Shown here one piece after another: positions 6,288 through 13,274 of a stretch of DNA of 17,510 bases. Where the stretch lies: contig MHER01000068.1 in assembly GCA_001805205.1 (NCBI GenBank), forward strand, positions 1 through 17,510, given 5' to 3'. Position 1 is the first letter of the stretch; the number at the start of each line of letters is the position of its first letter. The notes under the pieces are model-generated. The model made no database searches and had not been told where the DNA came from. It saw nothing but the letters and a program-made list of their open reading frames with translations. This DNA is from Nitrospirae bacterium RIFCSPLOW2_12_42_9. GTDB taxonomy: Bacteria; Nitrospirota; 9FT-COMBO-42-15; HDB-SIOI813. The position numbers and the translations under genes were made by a program.

Positions 6288-7535
6288 TTAAAACCTGTAA
6301 GATATCCTGGTAAAAATTGAACTTGTGTCATATTCCTCTGCGTGTCTCCCCTCTATCGATAGCGAGAAATTCCACCACCTGTTCATAGTATAATATCCTG
6401 ATATATCATAACCTGTGATTTTATCAGTGTAGCCGGTGAGTTCATAATTATTTTCCATATAAGAACCATTTACATTCAGTTGGAAGACCTCATTAAAGAT
6501 CCGGCTCATCTGTAAGTTGTATGTTATGTAATTTGAACTATAGCTATCTACAAAGGTGGTGTTTATATCAAGACTAATTTTTTGATTCAATAGATTGTTT
6601 TCTCTAATACCTATCTGATAAGTATCGGAGTCTCTTAATTCTTCCTCAATGAGCTTATAGTATAGAGTCTGAAGTTCATATCTCCCGTATATTGAATATC
6701 TGTCAAGGAATTGATAATCTCCCCTTACATAGTATTGTTGCTGTTGACTCTTTTCTATCTCAAAGTCCATAGAGCTGTATAGTTGAAATGACCTGAACTG
6801 GTTATATCCAAAACTTACTCCCTTTCTGTTATCAGGTCTGTACGAAAGGTCTATCATCAAATTAGTAAGGTCTAAATTATCAGTTGATTGATTAATGTCC
6901 GCGGTAATTGAGCCATAAACATTTATCTTTTCTGAAGGAGAATATGTTAATTGAGTATACATATATTGTCTGTCTGTATCGCCTTTATATTCATTTTGTG
7001 TGATGGCAAGATTGGCAGAGAGGTTTACTTTATGATAATAGATATAACCGCCCATCGAAGTAAAGTTTGAGTTAAATTCTTCAGTGTATGGATCAGGTTT
7101 TGCGCCGCCGAATATACCAACACCAGAGTTGTTTTGATTTAATAATATATTTATTCCATCAACCCTTTCTGTGGGTAACTCTTTTGGCCACAGGCGTCCA
7201 GCACTTAAATTAAATCTACCTTTTCCTGAATATTCAATGTTCATAGTATCAATACGCGTATTTTTTGTCCTGCTGCTGTAATCCTGTGAGGTGAAATTAT
7301 TTTTTTCCCTGCCGTCAAAATGGAAAGAAAGACCTTCTATCTCTTTTAATTTATTCACATCCATACGCATACGTGTGGTTAATATGTTGAAATCATAGGC
7401 AGAACTGGAATCATTGGAGTAGTAGTCATCCATATATATATAACCACGGTATTCAGCCCCGTAGAGATTGGCTGATGATACAAGGAAAATTAATATAAAA
7501 CAAATGATGCAAATCTCAAAAGATGTCCTGGTCAT
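6288..7535 (-). CDS. Outer-membrane beta-barrel protein of the multiheme operon
   Basis: The 415-residue protein has an N-terminal hydrophobic signal (about residues 8-26, ending NLYGAEY with probable cleavage near YGA). The mature part is made of alternating, aromatic- and polar-rich segments such as VNLSANLAITQNEY, VYGSITADIN and RYSIYGRYEL. It ends in IFTRISYRF, a terminal phenylalanine signature recognised by the outer-membrane assembly machinery. It has no heme motif. It begins 3 bp after the 40-heme cytochrome stop and is probably translationally coupled. By analogy with porin-cytochrome conduits (for example MtrB with MtrA), it may be the sheath that lets the cytochrome pass electrons across the outer membrane. 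The sequence itself shows only a barrel, so a specific porin family is not claimed. GRLWPKELPTERVDG (about 118-132) resembles porin-like metal-reduction barrels, weakly. Confidence 0.72.
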   Translation of the reverse strand: MTRTSFEICIICFILIFLVSSANLYGAEYRGYIYMDDYYSNDSSSAYDFNILTTRMRMDVNKLKEIEGLSFHFDGREKNNFTSQDYSSRTKNTRIDTMNIEYSGKGRFNLSAGRLWPKELPTERVDGINILLNQNNSGVGIFGGAKPDPYTEEFNSNFTSMGGYIYYHKVNLSANLAITQNEYKGDTDRQYMYTQLTYSPSEKINVYGSITADINQSTDNLDLTNLMIDLSYRPDNRKGVSFGYNQFRSFQLYSSMDFEIEKSQQQQYYVRGDYQFLDRYSIYGRYELQTLYYKLIEEELRDSDTYQIGIRENNLLNQKISLDINTTFVDSYSSNYITYNLQMSRIFNEVFQLNVNGSYMENNYELTGYTDKITGYDISGYYTMNRWWNFSLSIEGRHAEEYDTSSIFTRISYRF

Positions 7536-7538
7536 CTA

Positions 7539-10322
7539 TTATTCTTTGCCTGTGGGATGACAGTTGAGACACTGTGAATTCGTGTATCCTTTTTTATGTT
7601 TATCCCCATGGCAGCTTGTACAACCTCCTTTATTCCCATAATTCTGATTGGAATGACAATCTGAACACTTTGAAGCCCCTTTGTGATTAGTGGGGAATGC
7701 TGTGAATGTATGGCTGAAAGTCGCTGTTGACCAGGAAGGGTATTTATGACAATTCTCACAGGTTGTTGAGAAACGCGTACTGTATGTATTATGAGCTGTG
7801 GGATATTTACTCAGATGGCAATTAGAGCAACCAGAGGTTAGTGTTGTATGACTGAACGTCCATGTTGGATATTTATGGCAGTTTTCACATGTCGTAGTAT
7901 ATTTGGTTGTGTCACTCGTATGACTTGACGGCCTGTCACTGAGATGACAGTCAGAGCATCCTGTTGATATAGTTGAATGATCTATTGTCCATATTGCAGT
8001 GGATTTATGGCAGTTTTCGCAGGTATTCGGGTATTTCTGTGGATTATTCACATGAGAGGCTGGTTTGTCATTAACATGGCAACTTGAGCACCCTGTTGTT
8101 ACTGAAGGATGGGAAACTGGTATCCATGCAGAGGTAGTCTTATGACAGTCTTCGCAAGTCATTGAATATTTCAGTGTATCATTTGTATGAGAGGCCGGCC
8201 TGTCGTTCAGATGACAACTCGAACACCCCGTGGTTACAGTGCCATGACTGAACGTCCAGGCTGTGGTTGACTTATGGCAATTTTCACATGTGGTAGAATA
8301 TTTCTGCGTATCATTAATATGAGAAGCTGGTCTGCTACTAAGGTGGCAGTTTGAACACCCTGTTTTCTCTTTATGTGCAAATGCCCAGGAGCCGGTGTTT
8401 GAAGGATGACATTTAACACAGTTCTGACTATATCCCCCTGATACATGGTTAGGTGCAGAATTATACTTATTCAGATGGCATCCTATACATGCTGATTTCG
8501 TATTCCTGTAAGTCCTGTTTTTATGACAGTCCTGACATTCTGCCCGGCGGTGTTGTCCAACGAGTGGATAACCTGTCTTACTGTGGTCAAACTGAGTAGG
8601 GCTCCAGGTTCTTTCATTATGGCACTGTGAACAGTTAATAGCCCCGAACTGGTTGAAATGCGGGTCAACATGACACTGGTTACAATAGCGGTTAGCTCCT
8701 TTATATTCATCCTTTGTTTTATGACAACTTGAACAGAGTATATCATTGTGTACACCCCTTAATTCATATCCTGTCTTATTCTTATGGTCAAATTTTCTGG
8801 GGAACCAGTCGGTCTGGGTATGACATGAACTGCATTCTTCCTTGAACTGGCCTTTATGAATATCCTTGTGACAATCTATGCACTTCTCTGCTTTAGTCTT
8901 ATACCTATTTTTCTCATGGCACTTATCACACCTGGTATCCTTGTGCTTTCCTATTAACGGGAATTTTGTCTGTTTATTATGGTCAAGTGTATACTTTTCC
9001 CACTCTGATGTGTTATGGCACTTTTCACAGTTCTTTCCAAGCTCCTTTTTGTGGGTATCATCTTTCTCATGACAATCAAAGCAATTTGACGAAACAGGTT
9101 TATATTTACCGGATATGTGACATTTAGCACAATCTACCCTTAAATGCTTTCCATCAAGTTTATATCCCTTATACTCTGCTGCATTGTGTTCAAAGAGGGA
9201 AGGGCTCCACCCCTTTACTGTATGACATTTCTCACAGGTCTGATCTTTGAACTGGCCTTTATGAATATCATTATGGCAATCAGAGGTATTACAACTTTTA
9301 GTGTTCAATGGTTTATAACGCCCCTTGACATGGCATTTATCGCATGCGACCTTTGAATGTTTTCCTTCTAACTTGTATCCCGGGTATTTTGGCGAGTCAT
9401 GATCAAAGAGTGATGGCTTCCACTCCTTTGTTGTATGGCATATCTCACAGGTCTTGTCTGTGAACTGTTTCTTATGCGGGTCATCATGGCAGGCCGAGTT
9501 GTTGCAGGTTTTATAGGGGATACCCTTGAGCTGACCCTTCTGATGGCACTTATCACAACTTACATCTGTGTGCTTACCAGTGAGCGGATACTTTGTTTTA
9601 TCATGATCGATCTTTACCTTTTTCCAACTATCAGTGGTATGGCACTCTTTACATTTAGGTTTATCCTTATGCGGATCTTTATGACAGGTGAGGCATTCCT
9701 CAAACTTTTGAATCTTATACCTGTTTTTTACATGACATTCACTGCACTTTACTTCAACGTGTTTACCTGTTAATGTATATTTTGAGTCTCTGTCATGATT
9801 AAACTTTTCAATACTCTCCCAACCTTTAATATTATGACAACGAATACAATCCTTCCCCAATTCATTTTTGTGCGGGTCTTTATGACAGGATGTACAATCC
9901 TGAGATAATCCTGTGTAAATACCACTCTTCTTATGGCATTTATTGCAGTCTACAACCGAGTGTTTATCTTCAAGCGGGTATCCGGAATCATCATGATCAA
10001 ATTCCTTTTCATCTAATTCAGTGATCTTAAAACCTCTCCCCTTATGATCAGTGTGGCATTTTATGCAGGGGTCAGTGAATTTGGCATGAACGCCTTCTTT
10101 TTTAACTATTCTTGCTGCGAGTTTGTCGTGACAATCAAGGCATTTGCTGTCAGGAATACCGCCCCCAAGGGCATGGCATTGTGTACAGTTCCTTAATCCC
10201 TCATAATCAGCATGAGGGGATGTCAGTTTCCCCGGGCTTATAAGGGAACCTATCCCCTCCTGTGCATGAGCATTTGAATATGGGAATAGAAGTATCAGTA
10301 TAAAAAATATTCTAATAATCAT
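7539..10322 (-). CDS. Secreted 40-heme c-type cytochrome
   Basis: The protein has 927 residues. The signal peptide MIIRIFFILILLFPYSNAHA is probably cleaved after residue 20. I count 38 CXXCH motifs plus two CX4CH motifs (CNNSACH 273-279 and CNTSDCH 344-350), giving 40 probable covalent heme sites. Residues about 46-620 contain repeats of the type FDHD..YPLxGKHxxVxCxxCHxKxRYK, in which extra histidines can act as sixth ligands. Residues about 656-860 contain a different tandem repeat of about 44 residues with two hemes each. There is no second membrane segment, so the mature protein is periplasmic or outer-membrane associated. Maturation needs a cytochrome c maturation system encoded elsewhere. 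Role: a long heme wire between the cytochrome b upstream and the beta-barrel downstream in the operon. Lysine-rich composition suggests a basic protein. Whether it serves extracellular electron export, metal reduction or electron uptake cannot be read from sequence. Confidence 0.93.
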   Translation of the reverse strand: MIIRIFFILILLFPYSNAHAQEGIGSLISPGKLTSPHADYEGLRNCTQCHALGGGIPDSKCLDCHDKLAARIVKKEGVHAKFTDPCIKCHTDHKGRGFKITELDEKEFDHDDSGYPLEDKHSVVDCNKCHKKSGIYTGLSQDCTSCHKDPHKNELGKDCIRCHNIKGWESIEKFNHDRDSKYTLTGKHVEVKCSECHVKNRYKIQKFEECLTCHKDPHKDKPKCKECHTTDSWKKVKIDHDKTKYPLTGKHTDVSCDKCHQKGQLKGIPYKTCNNSACHDDPHKKQFTDKTCEICHTTKEWKPSLFDHDSPKYPGYKLEGKHSKVACDKCHVKGRYKPLNTKSCNTSDCHNDIHKGQFKDQTCEKCHTVKGWSPSLFEHNAAEYKGYKLDGKHLRVDCAKCHISGKYKPVSSNCFDCHEKDDTHKKELGKNCEKCHNTSEWEKYTLDHNKQTKFPLIGKHKDTRCDKCHEKNRYKTKAEKCIDCHKDIHKGQFKEECSSCHTQTDWFPRKFDHKNKTGYELRGVHNDILCSSCHKTKDEYKGANRYCNQCHVDPHFNQFGAINCSQCHNERTWSPTQFDHSKTGYPLVGQHRRAECQDCHKNRTYRNTKSACIGCHLNKYNSAPNHVSGGYSQNCVKCHPSNTGSWAFAHKEKTGCSNCHLSSRPASHINDTQKYSTTCENCHKSTTAWTFSHGTVTTGCSSCHLNDRPASHTNDTLKYSMTCEDCHKTTSAWIPVSHPSVTTGCSSCHVNDKPASHVNNPQKYPNTCENCHKSTAIWTIDHSTISTGCSDCHLSDRPSSHTSDTTKYTTTCENCHKYPTWTFSHTTLTSGCSNCHLSKYPTAHNTYSTRFSTTCENCHKYPSWSTATFSHTFTAFPTNHKGASKCSDCHSNQNYGNKGGCTSCHGDKHKKGYTNSQCLNCHPTGKE
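7745..8360 (-). repeat. Tandem ~44-residue diheme repeats in the cytochrome C-terminal domain
   Basis: Five units of 43-45 codons (about 130-135 bp) run through cytochrome residues about 656-860. Each holds a TTCENCHK(S/Y) motif (CENCH/CEDCH at residues 679, 723, 768, 812 and 855) and a TGCSSCHLNDRPASH-type motif. The regular period and near-identical residues point to internal duplication. Confidence 0.85.
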
Positions 10323-10333
10323 ATCTGTAAATA

Positions 10334-11236
10334 TTATGCATGAGTTGGTCTGAACAGGTAATAAACAAATATATGCAATATCATTATTAAAAACATCACA
10401 ATGGCCAATGGTATATGCACGATATGCCAGTAGTGGAGGAGCCTGTGTGATGTATTAAGCAGGTTTTTTCTTCTAATCAGGGCACCTTTCTTCTTTAGAA
10501 GAAAATCAATCTTCCTTCTCACATTCCATGGAAGACTATATTCCTTTTTTAGTATCTTGTTTACCTGATATATTTTAAAAGAGATTGCAATGTCTGTTTT
10601 AAACATATAGAAGAGGGCCTTAATTAAACCAATATCATTATTTGGTTTATATACTGAATCCAATATCTTGCTCAATCCTGTAATATTTACACTGCCTGAG
10701 TACTCACCCAGACGGCTATCTATAGTCTGGATAATACGCTCTATATCCTGTACCTTAAACTCAGCTCCAGCTATACTTCTCGGGATTTGTACATATATAT
10801 ACCTCCCTAATATCCCGAAGATCATTGTGGCTATCATAGACCAGTAACTTGTGGCTATAATCCCGCTGAATTTGAATGTGGTGTGAAATGTAACGAATAT
10901 AGGTCCCATTATTCCAAGAAACATATGCACTGTGAGCCAGCGTCTTAATGAACCAAGGGAACTGAAAACAGATATCCTCTTTCTAAGGCTGTAAAGCATC
11001 ATTATAATCATCATACCGGACCCAATCCACCCCATAGGATGCCAGATTCCCTTGCTCGGTTCATATATCACAGGATATTCTTTTAAATAACCATAGTTGT
11101 GGAGAAGGCTTAAGATGCTATAATCCGGGACATACTTCTGGGTATAGCTTTCATAACTGCCCAAAAGTAATGTAATAATGATTATTGATATGAGTATCCA
11201 GACAAAGACAGGTCTTTCTCTTTGGTCTCTTTTCAT
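10334..11236 (-). CDS. Inner-membrane b-type cytochrome of the multiheme operon
   Basis: The preferred start is the ATG at 11236 (300 residues), which follows the terminator T-run. An in-frame ATG at 11284 also exists but lies inside the conserved riboswitch aptamer, so it is unlikely to be used. About five hydrophobic segments are visible: residues 10-26, 65-83, 100-120, 130-149 and 268-294. Histidines sit where b-heme ligands would be expected: H66 (WHPMGW), H104 and H118 (TVHMF..TFHTT), and H264-H288 (HRLLHYWHIVHIP..ILHIF). A soluble loop covers about 155-255. The shape resembles cytochrome b561/iron-reductase-like quinone or ferredoxin oxidoreductase subunits; I do not assign a named family. 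As first gene of the operon, directly under riboswitch control and 11 bp before the 40-heme cytochrome, it likely passes electrons between the reductase or quinone pool and periplasmic hemes. Confidence 0.75.
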   Translation of the reverse strand: MKRDQRERPVFVWILISIIIITLLLGSYESYTQKYVPDYSILSLLHNYGYLKEYPVIYEPSKGIWHPMGWIGSGMMIIMMLYSLRKRISVFSSLGSLRRWLTVHMFLGIMGPIFVTFHTTFKFSGIIATSYWSMIATMIFGILGRYIYVQIPRSIAGAEFKVQDIERIIQTIDSRLGEYSGSVNITGLSKILDSVYKPNNDIGLIKALFYMFKTDIAISFKIYQVNKILKKEYSLPWNVRRKIDFLLKKKGALIRRKNLLNTSHRLLHYWHIVHIPLAIVMFLIMILHIFVYYLFRPTHA

Positions 11237-11273
11237 AAAAAAACCGCCAAGGGCAGTAAACACCTTTGGCGGT
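11237..11273 (-). terminator. Intrinsic terminator acting as riboswitch expression platform
   Basis: On the minus strand ACCGCCAAAGG (11273-11263) pairs with CCTTGGCGGT (11252-11243), with one bulged A, and is followed by a 7-T run (11243-11237). The start codon of the cytochrome b gene follows immediately. The GGCGG of the 3' arm (11248-11244) is also the only plausible ribosome binding site for ATG 11236, so the hairpin could block both transcription and translation. Its 5' arm contains CAAAGG, which is complementary to the aptamer's 5' P1 strand. Confidence 0.88.
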
Positions 11274-11375
11274 TCGGCTGACATAGGTATTTTGGGGGCA
11301 TAATAACTCCCCTAAATACCATTAGTCCCGTTACTCTGCGTCTCCGTCTTTCAACGGGTTTGCTCTGAGCAAAGG
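11263..11375 (-). promoter_or_regulatory. GEMM-I riboswitch aptamer (c-di-GMP-I family, A20 variant)
   Basis: The minus-strand RNA shows the GEMM-I hallmarks in order. CAGAGCAAACC (about 11367-11357) leads into a P2 stem capped by a GAAA tetraloop (11352-11349). GACGCAGAG and the tetraloop-receptor GGGACUAA follow. A long P3 stem pairs GGTATTT (11320-11314) with AAATACC (11292-11286), with an inner GGGG/CCCC extension. The 3' end is AUGUCAGCCGA. Aligned to the V. cholerae Vc2 aptamer, the base equivalent to G20 is A (11364), while A47 is kept. A20 is the variant linked to cyclic AMP-GMP recognition in Geobacter GEMM-Ib switches. P1 can form between CCTTTG (11375-11370) and CAAAGG (11268-11263). 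That pairing takes the terminator's 5' arm, so ligand binding should permit transcription of the cytochrome operon. Ligand and ON direction are inference; the aptamer fold is direct. Confidence 0.9.
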
Positions 11376-11396
11376 ATTTATTATATTCGGTTATTT

Positions 11397-11425
11397 ACTA
11401 TAGAAAAAAATATAATTCTTGTCAA
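11397..11425 (-). promoter_or_regulatory. Sigma-70 type promoter of the cytochrome operon
   Basis: On the minus strand a perfect -35 TTGACA (11425-11420) is followed after exactly 17 bp by TATAGT (11402-11397), five of six matches to the -10 consensus. Transcription would begin near 11390, about 15 nt before the riboswitch aptamer, which fits well. Confidence 0.75.
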
Positions 11426-11471
11426 TTGGTCAATATTTTAAACTTTCCATAATATTTCATAGCATTAAGTA

Positions 11472-11500
11472 TTGACAAACCTTTTTAATTTATATAGTAT
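11472..11500 (+). promoter_or_regulatory. Promoter of the rho transcription unit
   Basis: TTGACA (11472-11477) is followed by overlapping -10 candidates: TATAGT (11493-11498, 15 bp spacing) and TAGTAT (11495-11500, 17 bp spacing). It diverges from the cytochrome promoter, whose -35 is 46 bp away. The predicted transcript has a leader of about 200 nt before rho. Confidence 0.55.
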
Positions 11501-11705
11501 AGTTATACATATCACAATGAGCTATCTTTATTCAACCCATAAAGGTAATATTTATTTAAGGAGAAAAAGTCTGCTATTAGAATTATCCCGATAGCAACCT
11601 CGCCATTGGAAGATAATAATCCTGTGTTACACTAATAATATTTAATTTTTGGGCCGATCAGGTATATAACTTTAACAACTATAAATATATTTACAGGAGT
11701 CTAAG
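11501..11705 (+). other. Long A+T-rich leader of rho
   Basis: About 200 nt of probable untranslated leader. It contains a Shine-Dalgarno-like AAGGAG (11558-11563) with no ATG, GTG or TTG in the next 15 nt. It also has a short inverted repeat TGCTAT (11572-11577) / ATAGCA (11591-11596) without a T-run. I recognise no known riboswitch. Long leaders of rho in other bacteria take part in autoregulation by Rho, so a similar role is possible here but not shown by sequence. Confidence 0.35.
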
Positions 11706-12953
11706 ATGAATCTTACAGAATTAAAAGAAAAGAGCATAGGTGAGCTTACGTCTTTGGCCAAAGAGATGGACATCGAAGGTGCTGCAGGGTTGCGCAGACA
11801 GGATCTCATCTTTGCGATCCTTCAGACCCAGGCAGAAAAAAATGGATTTATATATGGGTCGGGTGTTCTTGAAACCCTCCCTGATGGTTTTGGTTTCCTC
11901 AGGGCGCCTGATTACAATTATCTCCCTGGTCCTGATGACATCTATGTCTCACCTTCTCAGATAAGACGTTTTAATTTACGGACAGGTGATACTGTTTCCG
12001 GTCAGATACGGCCGCCCAAGGAATCTGAAAGATACTTTGCACTCCTGAAAGTAGAGTCTGTAAATTATGAAGACCCTGAGATAGCCCGGGATAAGATACT
12101 ATTTGATAACCTTACTCCAATATTCCCCACAGATAAGATTAAGCTTGAATATCACGCAGAGGACTTTTCAACAAGGGTTATGGAGCTAATAACCCCAATA
12201 GGAAAAGGTCAGAGAGGTCTTATTGTTGCACCACCCAGAACAGGTAAGACAATGCTGTTACAATCAATTGCAAAGGCAATAGCCACTAACCATCCGGAAA
12301 TAATCCTTATAGTCCTTCTGATAGACGAAAGGCCGGAAGAAGTCACAGATATGCAGCGCCAGGTTAAGGGTGAGGTGGTCAGCTCCACCTTTGATGAACC
12401 ACTCCAGCGCCATGTACAGGTTGCAGATATGGTAATAGAAAAGGCAAAACGGCTTGTTGAGCATAAGAAAGACGTGGTTATCCTCCTCGATAGTATTACA
12501 AGGCTTGCGAGGGCGTATAACGCTGTAATTCCACCAAGCGGCAAGGTTCTTTCAGGCGGTCTTGACTCAAATGCACTTCAGAGGCCAAAGAGGTTCTTTG
12601 GTGGTGCACGTAATATAGAATACGGGGGAAGCCTCACGATAATAGCAACAGCCCTTGTCGATACTGGCAGCAGGATGGATGATGTGATATTTGAAGAGTT
12701 TAAAGGAACAGGCAACATGGAGCTCCATCTTGACAGAAAGCTGGTTGACAGGAGAATATTCCCTGCAATTGATATTAATGCCTCCGGGACACGTAAGGAA
12801 GAGCTCCTTGTCAGCAGGGAAGATTTGAACAGGATGTGGATACTGAGAAAGGTACTGAATCCACTCAGTACTGTTGAGAGTATGGAATTTCTGTTAGACA
12901 AGCTGAAAGGGACAAAGAGTAACAGAGAATTTCTTGACTCCATGAACAGATAG
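11706..12953 (+). CDS. rho: Transcription termination factor Rho
   Basis: The 415-residue protein is a hexameric RNA-dependent ATPase that terminates transcription. The N-terminal helical domain ([20 protein letters not shown]) and the cold-shock-like RNA-binding domain ([20 protein letters not shown], residues about 60-80) precede the ATPase core. The Walker A is APPRTGKT (175-182), followed by [13 protein letters not shown] and the Walker B-type [17 protein letters not shown], with SGG(L)D and the arginine-finger region downstream. Length is typical (E. coli 419). ATG 11706 is preceded by AGGAG (11695-11699). It is the first gene of the block, 49 bp upstream of rpmE. Neighbouring rpmE and prfA is a conserved order in several Gram-negative phyla. 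Confidence 0.97.
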   Translation: MNLTELKEKSIGELTSLAKEMDIEGAAGLRRQDLIFAILQTQAEKNGFIYGSGVLETLPDGFGFLRAPDYNYLPGPDDIYVSPSQIRRFNLRTGDTVSGQIRPPKESERYFALLKVESVNYEDPEIARDKILFDNLTPIFPTDKIKLEYHAEDFSTRVMELITPIGKGQRGLIVAPPRTGKTMLLQSIAKAIATNHPEIILIVLLIDERPEEVTDMQRQVKGEVVSSTFDEPLQRHVQVADMVIEKAKRLVEHKKDVVILLDSITRLARAYNAVIPPSGKVLSGGLDSNALQRPKRFFGGARNIEYGGSLTIIATALVDTGSRMDDVIFEEFKGTGNMELHLDRKLVDRRIFPAIDINASGTRKEELLVSREDLNRMWILRKVLNPLSTVESMEFLLDKLKGTKSNREFLDSMNR

Positions 12954-13002
12954 AATTAGAATACTCATATTAAATGATAACATAAGGAGGAGAATAGATA
13001 AC

Positions 13003-13209
13003 ATGAAATCAGGTGTTCATCCGGAGTATGAAGAGACAACGATCACATGTGCCTGCGGAGAGGTGATACATACCCGCTCTACAGTTAAAAACTTAAAGGT
13101 AGAGGTATGTTCTAAATGTCACCCTTTTTATACAGGTACGCAGAAGATTATGGATACAGAGGGAAGGGTAGAGAGATTCAGGAAAAAATACAGTACTAAG
13201 AAACAGTAA
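13003..13209 (+). CDS. rpmE: 50S ribosomal protein L31 (zinc-binding form)
   Basis: The 68-residue protein starts at ATG 13003 behind an excellent ribosome binding site, AAGGAGGAG (12984-12992). It has the C+ form zinc ligands C16, C18, C36 and C39 (TCACGE and [14 protein letters not shown]). The zinc-free paralogue usually induced in zinc starvation lacks these. The N-terminus MKSGVHPEY and the HPFYTG block are typical of L31. An intrinsic terminator follows 24 bp after the stop, so much of the rho-rpmE transcript should end here. Confidence 0.96.
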   Translation: MKSGVHPEYEETTITCACGEVIHTRSTVKNLKVEVCSKCHPFYTGTQKIMDTEGRVERFRKKYSTKKQ

Positions 13210-13233
13210 AGAAAAACATAAAGAACAACCCAT

Positions 13234-13264
13234 GAAACCTGCCTATGGCAGGTTTCTCTTTTTT
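13234..13264 (+). terminator. Intrinsic terminator between rpmE and prfA
   Basis: A perfect 10-bp stem GAAACCTGCC (13234-13243) / GGCAGGTTTC (13247-13256) with a 3-nt TAT loop is followed by TCTTTTTT (13257-13264). An in-frame ATG of the prfA frame (13245-13247) falls in the loop and is probably not used. With no clear promoter before prfA, read-through past this hairpin is the likely source of prfA-murA-his mRNA. Confidence 0.88.
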
Positions 13265-13274
13265 AGAGAAGAAA

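Noticed and set aside
7745..8360. CRISPR-like repeats
   Set aside because: The periodicity (~130 bp) comes from diheme protein repeats in an intact reading frame; units are too long and too variable for CRISPR.
7560..10200. Several overlapping open frames on both strands inside the cytochrome gene
   Set aside because: They are by-products of the regular Cys-x-x-Cys-His codon pattern, have cysteine/leucine-biased or meaningless sequence and no ribosome binding sites.
11237..11284. Start of the cytochrome b gene at ATG 11284
   Set aside because: These codons coincide with the riboswitch 3' end and the terminator stem, and the peptide they encode has no conserved look.
13245..13274. Start of prfA at ATG 13245
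   Set aside because: The ATG lies in the loop of a perfect terminator hairpin; ATG 13275 gives the normal RF1 N-terminus and length.
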